NCBI RefSeq assembly: GCF_011752815.1
Contig: NZ_VWWV01000001.1
Location: 806,001-870,000, forward strand
Reading direction: 5' to 3'
From: Enterobacter sp. Cy-643
GTDB lineage: Bacteria > Pseudomonadota > Gammaproteobacteria > Enterobacterales > Enterobacteriaceae
DNA length: 64,000 nt
In this document: positions 35,612-44,301 of the stretch, one piece after another
Layout: each line of letters starts with the position of its first letter
How positions within the stretch are numbered: the stretch's first letter is position 1
Notes under the pieces: model-generated
Seen by the model: the letters and a program-made list of their open reading frames with translations, nothing else
What the model was told of the DNA's origin: nothing
The model's database searches: none
Made by a program: the position numbers and the translations under genes

Positions 35612-37699
35612 ATGTCAATTAACATCAATACTTTGAAGAATCTACGTACTGGATTACTTACTGCACTGGAACTCTCCATTAAGCATGGTGAAGCAGCAGA
35701 AAATGTCGATCACATTACCGATGTTTTGCGTCAGGTGGAGCTGACGACACTTTTGCAGAAAGAACCAATTTATGCTATCGCCGGTATGCAAGGGGCTGGT
35801 AAAACAACCTTGGCGAAAACGATCCTCGGTATTAATGATGAATGGTTAGACGCCAATCCGGGTCGTGGCGAGCAGGTGCCGCTTTTTATCGAACAGGTGG
35901 ATGGTGACCCCGCCTACTTTCCGCAGGTAGTCTATCAATGCCTCAACCTTAAAACTGGCGAAATTCAGCAGCAAAAAGGCGAGGGCGGGGAGCAACTTCA
36001 AAACCTCCTTCGTGACTGGAACAGTGTTCGTCGCTATGAAAAAGCAGGCTTTAAGCTGCTCTACCCCAAACTGCTGATCAGCAAGAAAAGCTCGTTCATT
36101 GATGAACAGGTGACCTGGGCGCTGTTGCCGGGCTATGAGTTGACCACCAGCAAAAACTATCTCTGGCAGGATATGATGCGCCACGTGTTGGTTAACGCCC
36201 GTGGCGTCATGTTCGTTACCGATGCCTCGTTGTTAGCGAACGACAGCAAATCTGGTGTGTTGCAAGATTTGCGAGATAACTTCAGTGACCGAGGCCCTGT
36301 GGTGGTCATCAGCAAAACTGAGATGCTCGGTTTACAGGAGATCGAACAGCTCAAGACCAGTGCTGCTGAACGTGTATTCCCAAATGTTGGAATGAAAAAA
36401 GAGGATATCGTAGCGACAGGCTCCGGCAATAGCGATATTTGGATTGATGCATTGCGCCAGACGGTGACCAATAAGCTCACTAGCAGCGCGGCGTCTGAAG
36501 CAATTGCTTTGGATAATTTTATGGGGCTTATTCGCGAAGATGTATCCGAAATTATTAATGATTTGAGAATATTGGCGGATAAACAGCAGCATCATGAATC
36601 CATGGTAGAAGAGATCCTTGAGGCCTTTGATGAATCAGCCGCTAACCATGAGCAAAAATTACGCGCAGCGATAAAAAAGCATACCCGTCAGCACTTTACT
36701 GATGCACTTCTGCATTGTGAAGAAAACTATAAAAGCGAAGAGGTTGGTTTTCAAAACAATCTCAAAATTTTTGCGCGGCGTCTGTCGTTGCGTGGCGTAG
36801 AAGTGGATGACGAGCGCAGTCGACGCATTCTTGATGCTTGGAATAAACAATACGAAAACGTCAGCATCCACGAGCATAACTTCAAGGCACTGACATCTAC
36901 AAATACACAGGTGCTTCGTGCTCAGGGGCTCTTGCCTACTGTTGAAAATCAGCAGTTACTACCGGCAACAGCACCCGGGAGAATGGGATATCTGGTTCAG
37001 GATAAGCAGACGGAGTACTCGATGACAGATCCTGAGCTGATGACGGGACTGTATACACTGCTCAAAAAACCGAGCAAAGAGCATCAAGTTCCTCTGCCTA
37101 AAAAACTCACCGCAGCTCTGGATATTTTGCCTGCCTTAATGCTGGAAAATGCACGTTCCAGGCTTGCAATGCAGCTCGATCCTGCTTGTACTACCCAACT
37201 GGCAGAAGAGATCCAACCTAAGCAAATATTTGATGCTCTCTTTTCCAGCAGTGAACAGTATCATCCAATTAAAACAGCTATGATGGCGTTTTTGGGGGCT
37301 GATGCTGCAGATGGAACGGTGGATGGTAAGAGCGCACCAAATAACGAAGGGGGATTGACTCCGCTGGCGTTAGTAGGTAAAGCGGCGTTGGTAGCCAGTG
37401 TGGCATATGGTATTTACCAAATAACGGGCGTGATTCGCGACAGTGATAAAGCGCAGATCTATTACATTCGTCGTGCGATGGAGGAACTGGCATTCCATAA
37501 CGAACAAACAGTGATCGGCAACTATCAGGAGATGATTGCCGAACTGAGAGAGCATATTGCGTATAACCTGAAGCAGATTTTTGGCGAAACGGATGCCCTG
37601 GCAAATCGAAGTGCGTTGATACTCGCGATTAACAAGCTAACTGCGGCACAAAAGGAAGCAAAACTGTATGAAACTCACTTCCGAAAAATCTTGGGTTGA
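35612..37699 (+). CDS. Large dynamin-like GTPase, first gene of a three-gene GTPase operon
   Basis: The 695-residue protein has a P-loop GMQGAGKTTLAKTILG (G58-T65). The G3 position reads WALLPGYE without the usual Asp, and the G4-like motif is VVVISKTEML. A long helical region follows (about 310-570), and one predicted membrane segment lies at about 580-605 (LVGKAALVASVAYGIYQITG), with a helical tail after it. This layout of GTPase, helical stalk and membrane-contacting segment is that of bacterial dynamin-like proteins. AGGAC lies shortly before the ATG. Its last 32 bases overlap the next gene. The closest precedents I can name are the LeoABC/Eleos dynamin defence systems, but I cannot prove homology by eye. 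Confidence 0.7.
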   Translation: MSININTLKNLRTGLLTALELSIKHGEAAENVDHITDVLRQVELTTLLQKEPIYAIAGMQGAGKTTLAKTILGINDEWLDANPGRGEQVPLFIEQVDGDPAYFPQVVYQCLNLKTGEIQQQKGEGGEQLQNLLRDWNSVRRYEKAGFKLLYPKLLISKKSSFIDEQVTWALLPGYELTTSKNYLWQDMMRHVLVNARGVMFVTDASLLANDSKSGVLQDLRDNFSDRGPVVVISKTEMLGLQEIEQLKTSAAERVFPNVGMKKEDIVATGSGNSDIWIDALRQTVTNKLTSSAASEAIALDNFMGLIREDVSEIINDLRILADKQQHHESMVEEILEAFDESAANHEQKLRAAIKKHTRQHFTDALLHCEENYKSEEVGFQNNLKIFARRLSLRGVEVDDERSRRILDAWNKQYENVSIHEHNFKALTSTNTQVLRAQGLLPTVENQQLLPATAPGRMGYLVQDKQTEYSMTDPELMTGLYTLLKKPSKEHQVPLPKKLTAALDILPALMLENARSRLAMQLDPACTTQLAEEIQPKQIFDALFSSSEQYHPIKTAMMAFLGADAADGTVDGKSAPNNEGGLTPLALVGKAALVASVAYGIYQITGVIRDSDKAQIYYIRRAMEELAFHNEQTVIGNYQEMIAELREHIAYNLKQIFGETDALANRSALILAINKLTAAQKEAKLYETHFRKILG

Positions 37700-39563
37700 T
37701 CTTAGCCGGGAACGTTACTTGTGGGCAGAAGAGAGTTTTGTCGCCTTTCTAAAGAAATTTGACGAGCAACGGCTAATCCAGGCGACGGACAATGCCAGCA
37801 GGCAGATTTCAGTGATCCTTTACGGTCCGGCTCAGGTTGGTAAAACCTCACTGATCTTGACCTTGCTGGGCATTCGTGATGACTGCTTCACCGAACTAAA
37901 TACTTTGCTACGTGGCGAGCAGGATCTGGGCACGATGTCCACAGCGCGCACTTATCGCTATCGTATGTCGAAAAACGACTTCTGGTACTTTAGTCACCGC
38001 GAAAACGGTACAGCCTGGTTTAACGACGAGGAGGCGAAGGCCATTTTTGCCGGTTTTCGCCAGGAGGTTGAGCAGGGTGTGCGAGAATTCGATAGCGTGG
38101 ATGTATTCCTGCCCCGACGCTTTTTTGATTTGCAGCAACAGAGCAGTGCTCAGCTGTTGATCCGTGATTTACCAGGCACTCATTCAACCAACGCCAATGA
38201 GCAGTACTATGTCAACATGCTTGCCAGCCGTTATCTTGCCTCTGCCGATGTGGTGCTGCTGACCGGCAAGGCAGATGCGTTGGCCTTCCTAAAACCAGAA
38301 GAGTTGGACAATGACCTGCTGAAGGACTGGCACTGGCAACGCCACCGCTACAAGATTGTCCTGACCCGGGCTTATTCTGATGCAACACTTCAGCGTCTTA
38401 TCAAGCAGAAACGGTTTGATAAAAAGGCAATGCGGACGTTCTTGCTTGAACAAATCAATACCATGGAGCTGGGCTTGCCTGAAAGTATCAGTGAACTGAT
38501 CTACCCCGTAGAGTGCGGCCACACCTGGCTGGCAATCAATGCCGGAGATGACGAGTTCGCCTGCCAGTGCCGAGATTTGCGGCGAGACGTGTTGCAAGAG
38601 TTACTCGACTCTCTGCACCAGGCGTCGAACCCGCTTTCACGCTTGCGCACGGGCTACGCGTTGCCGCATATCATTGAACAGCAAATGGCCGTCGAAAAGG
38701 GGCATTACGAAACAGAAAAAACGTTGCTGCGAAAACAGCTCTTACGGTTGGAAGAGCATGTTGACATGTACCAGGAACGTGTGAGCTGTAATAGAGATAA
38801 ACACCAGAAATTACTAGAGAAGCAGCAAACGTTATTACAAAAACGTGATGATGCATCGGGTATAGATTTTGGTGAGCATTCGAACGTACCTCAGCTAATC
38901 GCGCAATTAACGACATGCAAATCGCCATCTCTAGATTTACTTAAGTCGAAGATTCGTGAATGTGGTGAAACCTATACCCAATGCTGGAATGACCTGCTGG
39001 AAGATTTCCAGCTTCCTCCTGAAAGGGTGCCGGAGATGGCCTATCTAGAGCGGGTCATAACCAGACTGAATGGCTACTGGTTTGAAACCTATTTTCGCGA
39101 GAAAACACGCAGGGAAGATCAGGATGAGATCAAAGGGGCGTGCCTCAAAGACGCCAACGTCTTAACGGCTCTTTTCCACAAACGCATCAAGTTTAAGTTC
39201 GATACCGAAGAATGTGCCCTGAATAAAAACATTGTCAAAAATGAGCGCACAACACGGCGACTGGAGCGTATCGTTGCTCAGTTATTGAAAAAAAAAGAGC
39301 TCACACATCTGCGGATCGTCCGGATTAAGCAGGAGTTCAACGAGTCGTTAACTCGTTATTCCCAGCGGCTTCACGAGAGTAAAAACTTTCTGAATGTCAT
39401 TCTTTCGGCGAAAAATACCCGGGCGCATGAAATCGAGGTCAACGTTAAAAACCCAGACATCAGCCGCAGCGAGCGCCTCGGCTGGTTGCTGATGTATAAA
39501 GCGTTGAACAACGATTTTGACTACGTAAAATCCTTAGCCGAGGAGAGCAGTAAAATTGAATAA
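37668..39563 (+). CDS. Second large dynamin-like GTPase of the operon
   Basis: The 631-residue protein has a P-loop GPAQVGKTSLILTLLGI (G53-T60), a canonical G3 motif LLIRDLPGTHS (about 166) and a G4-like YKIVLTRAYSD. The rest (about 330-600) is mainly coiled coil and helix, rich in Glu, Lys and Gln, with no membrane segment. The ATG at 37668 lies inside the end of the first GTPase gene, preceded by AAAGGAAG, so translation is coupled. A 3' overlap of eight bases links it to the third gene. Pairing of two different GTPases suggests a hetero-oligomeric membrane-remodelling or sensing complex. The function is inferred. Confidence 0.7.
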   Translation: MKLTSEKSWVDLSRERYLWAEESFVAFLKKFDEQRLIQATDNASRQISVILYGPAQVGKTSLILTLLGIRDDCFTELNTLLRGEQDLGTMSTARTYRYRMSKNDFWYFSHRENGTAWFNDEEAKAIFAGFRQEVEQGVREFDSVDVFLPRRFFDLQQQSSAQLLIRDLPGTHSTNANEQYYVNMLASRYLASADVVLLTGKADALAFLKPEELDNDLLKDWHWQRHRYKIVLTRAYSDATLQRLIKQKRFDKKAMRTFLLEQINTMELGLPESISELIYPVECGHTWLAINAGDDEFACQCRDLRRDVLQELLDSLHQASNPLSRLRTGYALPHIIEQQMAVEKGHYETEKTLLRKQLLRLEEHVDMYQERVSCNRDKHQKLLEKQQTLLQKRDDASGIDFGEHSNVPQLIAQLTTCKSPSLDLLKSKIRECGETYTQCWNDLLEDFQLPPERVPEMAYLERVITRLNGYWFETYFREKTRREDQDEIKGACLKDANVLTALFHKRIKFKFDTEECALNKNIVKNERTTRRLERIVAQLLKKKELTHLRIVRIKQEFNESLTRYSQRLHESKNFLNVILSAKNTRAHEIEVNVKNPDISRSERLGWLLMYKALNNDFDYVKSLAEESSKIE

Positions 39564-40284
39564 AAACCTTGTTGTAGCGGAAACGGCCAACGATGAACAG
39601 TTACTGGACCAACTGGTGCAGGATCTGTTTTTGGAGCATTTGCGACGCGAGCTGGTCGGGCAAAAGAAGAGTATTGACGACAGTAATGACAAACTCTTTA
39701 ATCTCGACCGAAAACTCGTCGCTGAATTTAAAAAACTGACCGGACCGCTTGAGACGATATCCGATACGCTCGGTGAGCAGACACGCGAACTGAACGATGC
39801 CAAAGATGAAGCTCAAAGACATTTTCTGACTTTATTGAACCGTCTGGCGCAGAACAAGGCGGACACTACCGCTCTGCATGACATGTTCCAGCAACAGAAT
39901 AGTAAGCATCATCAAGAACAGGTCGAACAACTACAACGCATCCATGAACAATTGCCCCAACAGAGCGCTAGACTTCAGGAGCAAAACGTAACATTGACGT
40001 CCCTTACGGAACAGCAAGTGGCGTTAAGCCATCAGCAGGTAGCTCTTCAGGAAAAACTGTTCTCCGCTACTCTTGCCGAGATGCAGGCGCAAAACGTGAT
40101 GCTGGAGTCGCTCGCGGAACAGAATAAATCCCTGCATCAACAAATATTCACCTTAGAGGATAAACAACGTGCAGAGCTACAGACAAACCGCCGTTGGGGC
40201 AAGCTGGCCACTGGATTCACGCTGGTGAATACACTCATTCTGGTGGGCATGACCACCCTGTTTTTCATTCAGCATGGCACCTGA
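39556..40284 (+). CDS. Coiled-coil protein with C-terminal membrane anchor, third gene of the GTPase operon
   Basis: The 242-residue protein is predicted to be almost wholly coiled coil (about 20-205, Gln/Glu/Leu-rich), with loosely repeated segments such as LQEQNVTLTSLTEQQVAL and MQAQNVMLESLAEQNKSL. A single membrane helix lies near the C-terminus (about 218-238, GFTLVNTLILVGMTTLFF), followed by a short tail. The start is TTG at 39556, supported by AGGAGAG eight bases upstream and by the eight-base overlap with the previous gene. I recognise no family. It could anchor the two GTPases to the inner membrane. Confidence 0.72.
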   Translation: MNKNLVVAETANDEQLLDQLVQDLFLEHLRRELVGQKKSIDDSNDKLFNLDRKLVAEFKKLTGPLETISDTLGEQTRELNDAKDEAQRHFLTLLNRLAQNKADTTALHDMFQQQNSKHHQEQVEQLQRIHEQLPQQSARLQEQNVTLTSLTEQQVALSHQQVALQEKLFSATLAEMQAQNVMLESLAEQNKSLHQQIFTLEDKQRAELQTNRRWGKLATGFTLVNTLILVGMTTLFFIQHGT

Positions 40285-40613
40285 CTGGGGATGATAGCTC
40301 TTTTAACGTCACAGCCCGTTTAAGTAATTTGCGTATAACTATGCGCATTCAGAGTGGACAAATGCTAGTTGATACGCTGCTGGCAGCTGCGGGTCAGCTG
40401 TGCGCTATGTTGGGTTTACACACTTGGCCACTCACTGTTAGCGTCGCATTCAGCAAATTGATAATACTTTAGGCACGAACTCATATCTGTGGCGTTTCTG
40501 TGCTCAAAGCTATCCATGACTAACTATTTTTTGCTAACTACTGCAAAGATGGATAGTCAATCTCCGCATAGTGTTGTAATGAGTTGCTATGTAACACATT
40601 GATCTTGCGTAGA
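40285..40613. other. Gene-free right end of the island (329 bp)
   Basis: No open frame with a ribosome-binding site or family resemblance is seen between the coiled-coil gene and the right direct repeat. No clear terminator follows the operon. This is where an integrase gene or excision sites would be expected, but none is present. Confidence 0.6.
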
Positions 40614-40748
40614 ATTTAAAATCCCTCGGCTTATGGCTGTGCGGGTTCAAGTCCCGCTCCGGGTACCATGGGAATAAAAAGAATAAAATCAATGATAAGC
40701 AGTGTCGTGTAAACCACCTTCGGGTGGTTTTTTATTGCCTGCGATTTG
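40614..40748 (+). repeat. Right direct repeat (attR-like) of the tRNA-Leu island
   Basis: This is a 135-bp copy of 24255-24388: the 3' part of tRNA-Leu from the anticodon loop, the CCA end and the operon terminator hairpin. It lacks the 5' half of the tRNA, so it is not a functional tRNA gene. Core genes (hydrolase, yecA) resume immediately after it. Confidence 0.95.
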
Positions 40749-40790
40749 CCATTCTGAAAATTATCCTGCCTGTTCCGCTAAAAGAATGCC

Positions 40791-41534
40791 ATGCTAAACC
40801 TTTCCCTGGCATTCCATCTGGCAACGATGAACATGTTCTCCCGACACGCATTTGATGTCTCTTTTCAGGGCCACACGCTCAAGGCTGACAGTATTTTCGC
40901 CAGTAAAGGCCACGTCCTGATGATCCACGGAGGTTCAAAAGATCGTGAGGCGAGCCTTCGCTACCGGTATTTAATGGCGGGGCTGGGGTTTGGCAGCACG
41001 GCTTTTGATTGCATCGGCCACGGGGAGACGGGCGGGGAACTCTCCCACTCATCTTTGATAAATCGCACCGACCAGGCCCTGGCGATTGCCGAACATTTAG
41101 GTTCTCAGCTGACCGGCTGCATGGGCGTCAGCATGGGGGCTTACAACGCGTTGAAACTAAGCCAGTCCCGGCCTTTGCGTTCCCTTATCCTGATGGTGCC
41201 CGGCGTGTATCACCCATCAGCTTATCGGGTAAACTTCGGGCCTGAATTTTCCGCCATTATCCGCCAGCCGCGAAGCTGGGCCGAAAGTGATGCCTGGCAG
41301 GCCGTGGCTGAATTTAGCGGCAATATTCTGGTGATTGCCGCGGCTGAAGACCGGGTGATCCCGGCGGAGATCCCGCCCCGACTTTATGATTCGGCATCGG
41401 GGCAGGGCAAACAAGCTTTGCTGACCGTGCCGGGCGCCGACCACAACAGCGTCTGGCAGGCGCTGCAGGACGATCCCTCACTCTACGACAAAACCCGTCA
41501 ATTACTGGTGGAATGCCTGACGAAAGCGGAATGA
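40791..41534 (+). CDS. Alpha/beta-hydrolase family protein
   Basis: The 247-residue protein shows the alpha/beta-hydrolase fold: HVLMIHGGSKDREASLRYRY (oxyanion region), the nucleophile elbow CMGVSMGAYNAL (GxSxG), the acid in VIAAAEDRVIP and the catalytic His in VPGADHNSVW. It has no signal peptide. The start is uncertain: ATG 40791 is given, while 40827 and 40833 are alternatives. It occupies the slot between tRNA-Leu and yecA, which is empty in E. coli. The substrate is unknown. Confidence 0.8.
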   Translation: MLNLSLAFHLATMNMFSRHAFDVSFQGHTLKADSIFASKGHVLMIHGGSKDREASLRYRYLMAGLGFGSTAFDCIGHGETGGELSHSSLINRTDQALAIAEHLGSQLTGCMGVSMGAYNALKLSQSRPLRSLILMVPGVYHPSAYRVNFGPEFSAIIRQPRSWAESDAWQAVAEFSGNILVIAAAEDRVIPAEIPPRLYDSASGQGKQALLTVPGADHNSVWQALQDDPSLYDKTRQLLVECLTKAE

Positions 41535-41606
41535 AAATGACGCGTTGCGCGCGGAACGGGTACACTACGCAAAATTTTATTAAAACGTGAGACGAGGAAG
41601 CCAAAG

Positions 41607-42182
41607 ATGACCCAGGGCCCGCTAAACGAAGACGAAATTATCTGGCTGGATGACATTCTGCTTAAGTATGGCACCGCGCATTCGGTGATTGATGTAGCCG
41701 AGCTGGATGGCCTGCTCACGGCGTTGCTGTCGGGGCCAGCGGTAACCGAGCCTGCGACCGTGCTGCGGGCGGTGTGGGGCGGCGATGTTGGGCCAGAATG
41801 GGAAAGCAAAGAAGAACTGACGCGCTTTAGCGTGCTGGTATTCCAGCATATGAACGACATTGCCGAGCGCCTTGCCGAATATCCGGGGCAGTTTGAGCCG
41901 CTGTTTGGCACCAGCGAAGTGGATAACCGCGAAATCACCATCGTGGAAGAGTGGTGCTACGGCTACATGCGCGGTGTGTCACTGGAAAGCTGGCCCGCGC
42001 TGCCGGCGGAGCTTCAGCCAGAGCTGGACGCGATTGCCCTGCATGGGCTGGAAGAAAATGAATCGAAGTTTGAGAGCCTGACGCCGGAAGCGTTTCTGGC
42101 GAGCATCGAGGCGATTAAACCTGCGGCACTGGCGCTCTACGCTTTCTGGCACAGCCAGCGAAACGGCGAGGCGCTGCACTAA
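41607..42182 (+). CDS. yecA: YecA family (UPF0149) protein lacking the SEC-C tail
   Basis: The product has 191 residues, starting MTQGPLNEDEIIWLDDILLK, with the family segment ITIVEEWCYGYMRGVSLESW. E. coli YecA (221 residues) ends in a SEC-C zinc motif (CPCGSGKKFKQCC). Here the frame stops after QRNGEALH, so the whole zinc tail is absent, and no remnant is visible before the terminator at 42190. The start is supported by GAGGAAG upstream. Its position next to the tRNA-Leu locus and ftnA agrees with E. coli. Its function is not established. Confidence 0.88.
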   Translation: MTQGPLNEDEIIWLDDILLKYGTAHSVIDVAELDGLLTALLSGPAVTEPATVLRAVWGGDVGPEWESKEELTRFSVLVFQHMNDIAERLAEYPGQFEPLFGTSEVDNREITIVEEWCYGYMRGVSLESWPALPAELQPELDAIALHGLEENESKFESLTPEAFLASIEAIKPAALALYAFWHSQRNGEALH

Positions 42183-42189
42183 AATGAGA

Positions 42190-42212
42190 ATAGCAGGCCG
42201 TGATGGCCTGCT
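42190..42212. terminator. Hairpin between convergent yecA and ftnA
   Basis: AGCAGGCC, a short loop and GGCCTGCT form a stable hairpin between two convergent genes. The T tracts are short, so termination strength is uncertain. Confidence 0.65.
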
Positions 42213-42224
42213 ACTCCACGGCAA

Positions 42225-42722
42225 TTACGCCTGAGCGTCCAGCGTGGCCAGCTCTTTATCGATAAAATACAGACCTTCGCCGCTTTTACCCACCAGGCTG
42301 AGTTTATCCAGCACGGATTTAAACAGTTTTTCTTCTTCATGCTGCTCGGCAACATACCACTGCAGGAAATTAAAGGTTGGATAATCCTGAGAGGTCATTG
42401 CGGAATGAACCAGCGCATTAATCTGACGCGTAATTAACTGCTCGTGCTCGTAAGTGGCTTTAAATAATTCGTCCAGCGAAGCGTATTCTAAATACGGGGA
42501 CTGAATGGCGTTAATACGCGGCATGCTCCCGGTATCATTTAAATAAGCAAACAGACGCTGCATGTGCTCCATCTCTTCCTGAGCGTGGCGGCGCAGAAAC
42601 GCGGCAGCCCCTTCGAAGCTGTGATAGCTGCACCAGGCGCTCATCTGCTGGTAAAGCAGGGAGGAGTAGAGTTCAAGGTTCATCTGCTCGTTCAGTTTTT
42701 CAATCATTTCCGTCTTCAGCAT
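42225..42722 (-). CDS. ftnA: Non-heme ferritin A
   Basis: FtnA stores iron as ferric mineral in a 24-subunit shell and oxidises Fe(II) at its ferroxidase centre. From the ATG at 42722 (GGAG upstream) the product has 165 residues, as in E. coli, starting [20 protein letters not shown]. Ferroxidase ligands in the conserved positions are visible: E17, the [10 protein letters not shown] segment and the [12 protein letters not shown] segment. A frame open to 42752 adds ten unconserved residues. The upstream region contains Fur-box-like elements. Confidence 0.97.
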   Translation of the reverse strand: MLKTEMIEKLNEQMNLELYSSLLYQQMSAWCSYHSFEGAAAFLRRHAQEEMEHMQRLFAYLNDTGSMPRINAIQSPYLEYASLDELFKATYEHEQLITRQINALVHSAMTSQDYPTFNFLQWYVAEQHEEEKLFKSVLDKLSLVGKSGEGLYFIDKELATLDAQA

Positions 42723-42815
42723 CACAGGCTCCATATTCTTTTTGAGGGGCATTAATATGGCGCTACTTTAATTATTAATTTTCCATAATGCAAAGAAATT
42801 GTTAATTATATTAGT

Positions 42816-42882
42816 GTAATGAGAATGGTTGTTACTATTATTTTATTTGTGACAAATTGAATTAATAATGAGAATTAATCTT
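42816..42882. promoter_or_regulatory. Possible Fur-binding region upstream of ftnA
   Basis: The motif TAATGAGAAT occurs twice (about 42818-42827 and 42866-42875), each followed by a partial complement, resembling degenerate Fur boxes. In E. coli, Fur binds an extended region upstream of ftnA and relieves H-NS silencing. Assignment here rests on resemblance only. The divergent transporter gene starts about 200 bp further on. Confidence 0.4.
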
Positions 42883-43073
42883 GTTCCGCTTTGCTATTTT
42901 ATTGTCAAATACAGTGTCATGAATTAGTCATATTTAGCCGCGTAAATGGTAACCATGCTAAGAGTAAGTTTATGTTGTCATTGGAAAATCTTATGGCTAA
43001 ATATTCTTACGCACGCCATTTACCTGACGCAGGAGCTGTGGCTAAATACGTTTCTTTCAAAATTAGACTGCAC

Positions 43074-44255
43074 ATGAACATCCTTCATTTTCTTCTCGCA
43101 CTTTTTGTCATCATGGGACTGGCGTGGCTGGTGAGCTTCGATCGTAAAACCATCCGCATCCGCTATTTGTTACAGCTTGTCGTCATTGAAGGCCTGCTGG
43201 CGTTCTTCTTCCTGCACTCCGACAGCGGCTTGTGGGTGATTAACGGCGTGTCCGGTTTCTTTGGCCACCTGCTGACCTTCGCCGGGCAGGGCAGCGACTT
43301 CGTCTTTGGTGGCATGAGCAAGGCGGGGCTGGCCTTTATCTTCCTCGGCGTGCTGTGCCCGATTATCTTTATCTCGGCGCTGATCGGGATCCTGCAGCAC
43401 TTCCGCATTCTGCCTATTATTATCCGCATTGTCGGTACGCTGCTTTCTAAAGTGAACGGCATGGGCAAACTGGAATCATTCAACGCCGTAAGCTCGCTGA
43501 TTCTGGGTCAGTCCGAAAATTTCATCGCCTACAAAGGCGTGCTGGGCGACCTGAGCTCTCGCCGCCTGTTCACCATGGCCGCGACGGCAATGTCCACGGT
43601 TTCGCTGTCCATCGTCGGGGCTTACATGACGATGCTGGAGCCGAAGTACGTGGTGGCGGCGCTGATCCTGAATATGTTCAGCACGTTCATTATTCTGTCG
43701 ATCATTAACCCGACCCGCCCGGGCACCGAGCCAGAAATCAAGCTTGAGAAGCTGCACGAATCCCAAAGCTTCTTTGAAATGCTGGGGGAGTACATCCTTG
43801 CGGGCTTCAAGGTCGCGATGATTATCCTGGCGATGCTGATTGGTTTTATCGCGCTGATCAGCGCTATCAACGCGCTGTTCGCGACCGTTTTCGGCCTGAG
43901 CTTCCAGCAAATTCTGGGCTACGTTTTCTATCCGTTTGCCTGGCTGGTGGGTATTCCTCAGGCGGATGCGCTGAAAGCGGCCGGAATTATGGCGACCAAG
44001 CTGGTGGCGAATGAATTTGTGGCGATGATTGAGCTGCAGAAGATCATGGCGACCCTGTCACCGCGCGGACTGGGGATCCTGTCGGTCTTCCTGGTGTCGT
44101 TCGCTAACTTTGCTTCTATCGGGATTGTGGCAGGCGCCATCAAAGGGCTGAACGAAAAGCAGGGGAATGTAGTGTCTCGCTTTGGCCTGCGCCTGGTGTA
44201 CGGCGCGACGCTGGTCAGTCTGCTGTCGGCGGCGTTTGCCGGATTAGTACTGTAA
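43074..44255 (+). CDS. NupC-family nucleoside:proton symporter
   Basis: Concentrative nucleoside transporters import nucleosides with protons across the inner membrane. From the ATG at 43074 ([19 protein letters not shown]) the product has 393 residues, close to E. coli NupC (400) and strongly similar to it, including [50 protein letters not shown] and [13 protein letters not shown]. The frame is open to 42891, but the extra 61 residues are not conserved. It stands between ftnA and a lipoprotein gene, not at the usual nupC locus, so it is probably a paralogue. Confidence 0.9.
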   Translation: MNILHFLLALFVIMGLAWLVSFDRKTIRIRYLLQLVVIEGLLAFFFLHSDSGLWVINGVSGFFGHLLTFAGQGSDFVFGGMSKAGLAFIFLGVLCPIIFISALIGILQHFRILPIIIRIVGTLLSKVNGMGKLESFNAVSSLILGQSENFIAYKGVLGDLSSRRLFTMAATAMSTVSLSIVGAYMTMLEPKYVVAALILNMFSTFIILSIINPTRPGTEPEIKLEKLHESQSFFEMLGEYILAGFKVAMIILAMLIGFIALISAINALFATVFGLSFQQILGYVFYPFAWLVGIPQADALKAAGIMATKLVANEFVAMIELQKIMATLSPRGLGILSVFLVSFANFASIGIVAGAIKGLNEKQGNVVSRFGLRLVYGATLVSLLSAAFAGLVL

Positions 44256-44261
44256 AAACAA

Positions 44262-44287
44262 AAACGGCGGGTTTCCCCGCCGTTTCT
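44262..44287. terminator. Bidirectional terminator
   Basis: ACGGCGGG, loop TTTC, CCCGCCGT, with A residues before and T residues after. It lies between the convergent nucleoside transporter and lipoprotein genes. Confidence 0.9.
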
Positions 44288-44301
44288 TTAACGCAGAATT
44301 A

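Larger units (their letters stand above)
24389..40613. mobile_element. Genomic (defence) island inserted at tRNA-Leu, without an integrase
   Basis: About 16.2 kb lies between two direct repeats of tRNA-Leu 3' sequence. All recognisable genes are on the plus strand and are nuclease, methylase or GTPase genes: hsdM, hsdS, hsdR, a YgjP-type peptidase, a DUF262/DUF1524 protein, a Mrr-type protein, an HNH protein and a three-gene GTPase operon. No integrase, excisionase, transposase, replication or phage structural gene is present, so the island cannot excise by its own enzyme. Base composition is mosaic: the DUF262, Mrr and HNH genes are clearly AT-rich, while hsdMR is close to the core. Confidence 0.88.

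Noticed and set aside
24389-40613. Prophage or integrative conjugative element
   Set aside because: No integrase, phage structural, replication, conjugation or transposase gene is seen; only defence-type genes are present.
40614-40699. Possible second tRNA-Leu
   Set aside because: Only the 3' part from the anticodon loop is present; the acceptor 5' strand and D-arm are missing, so it is an attachment-site duplicate.
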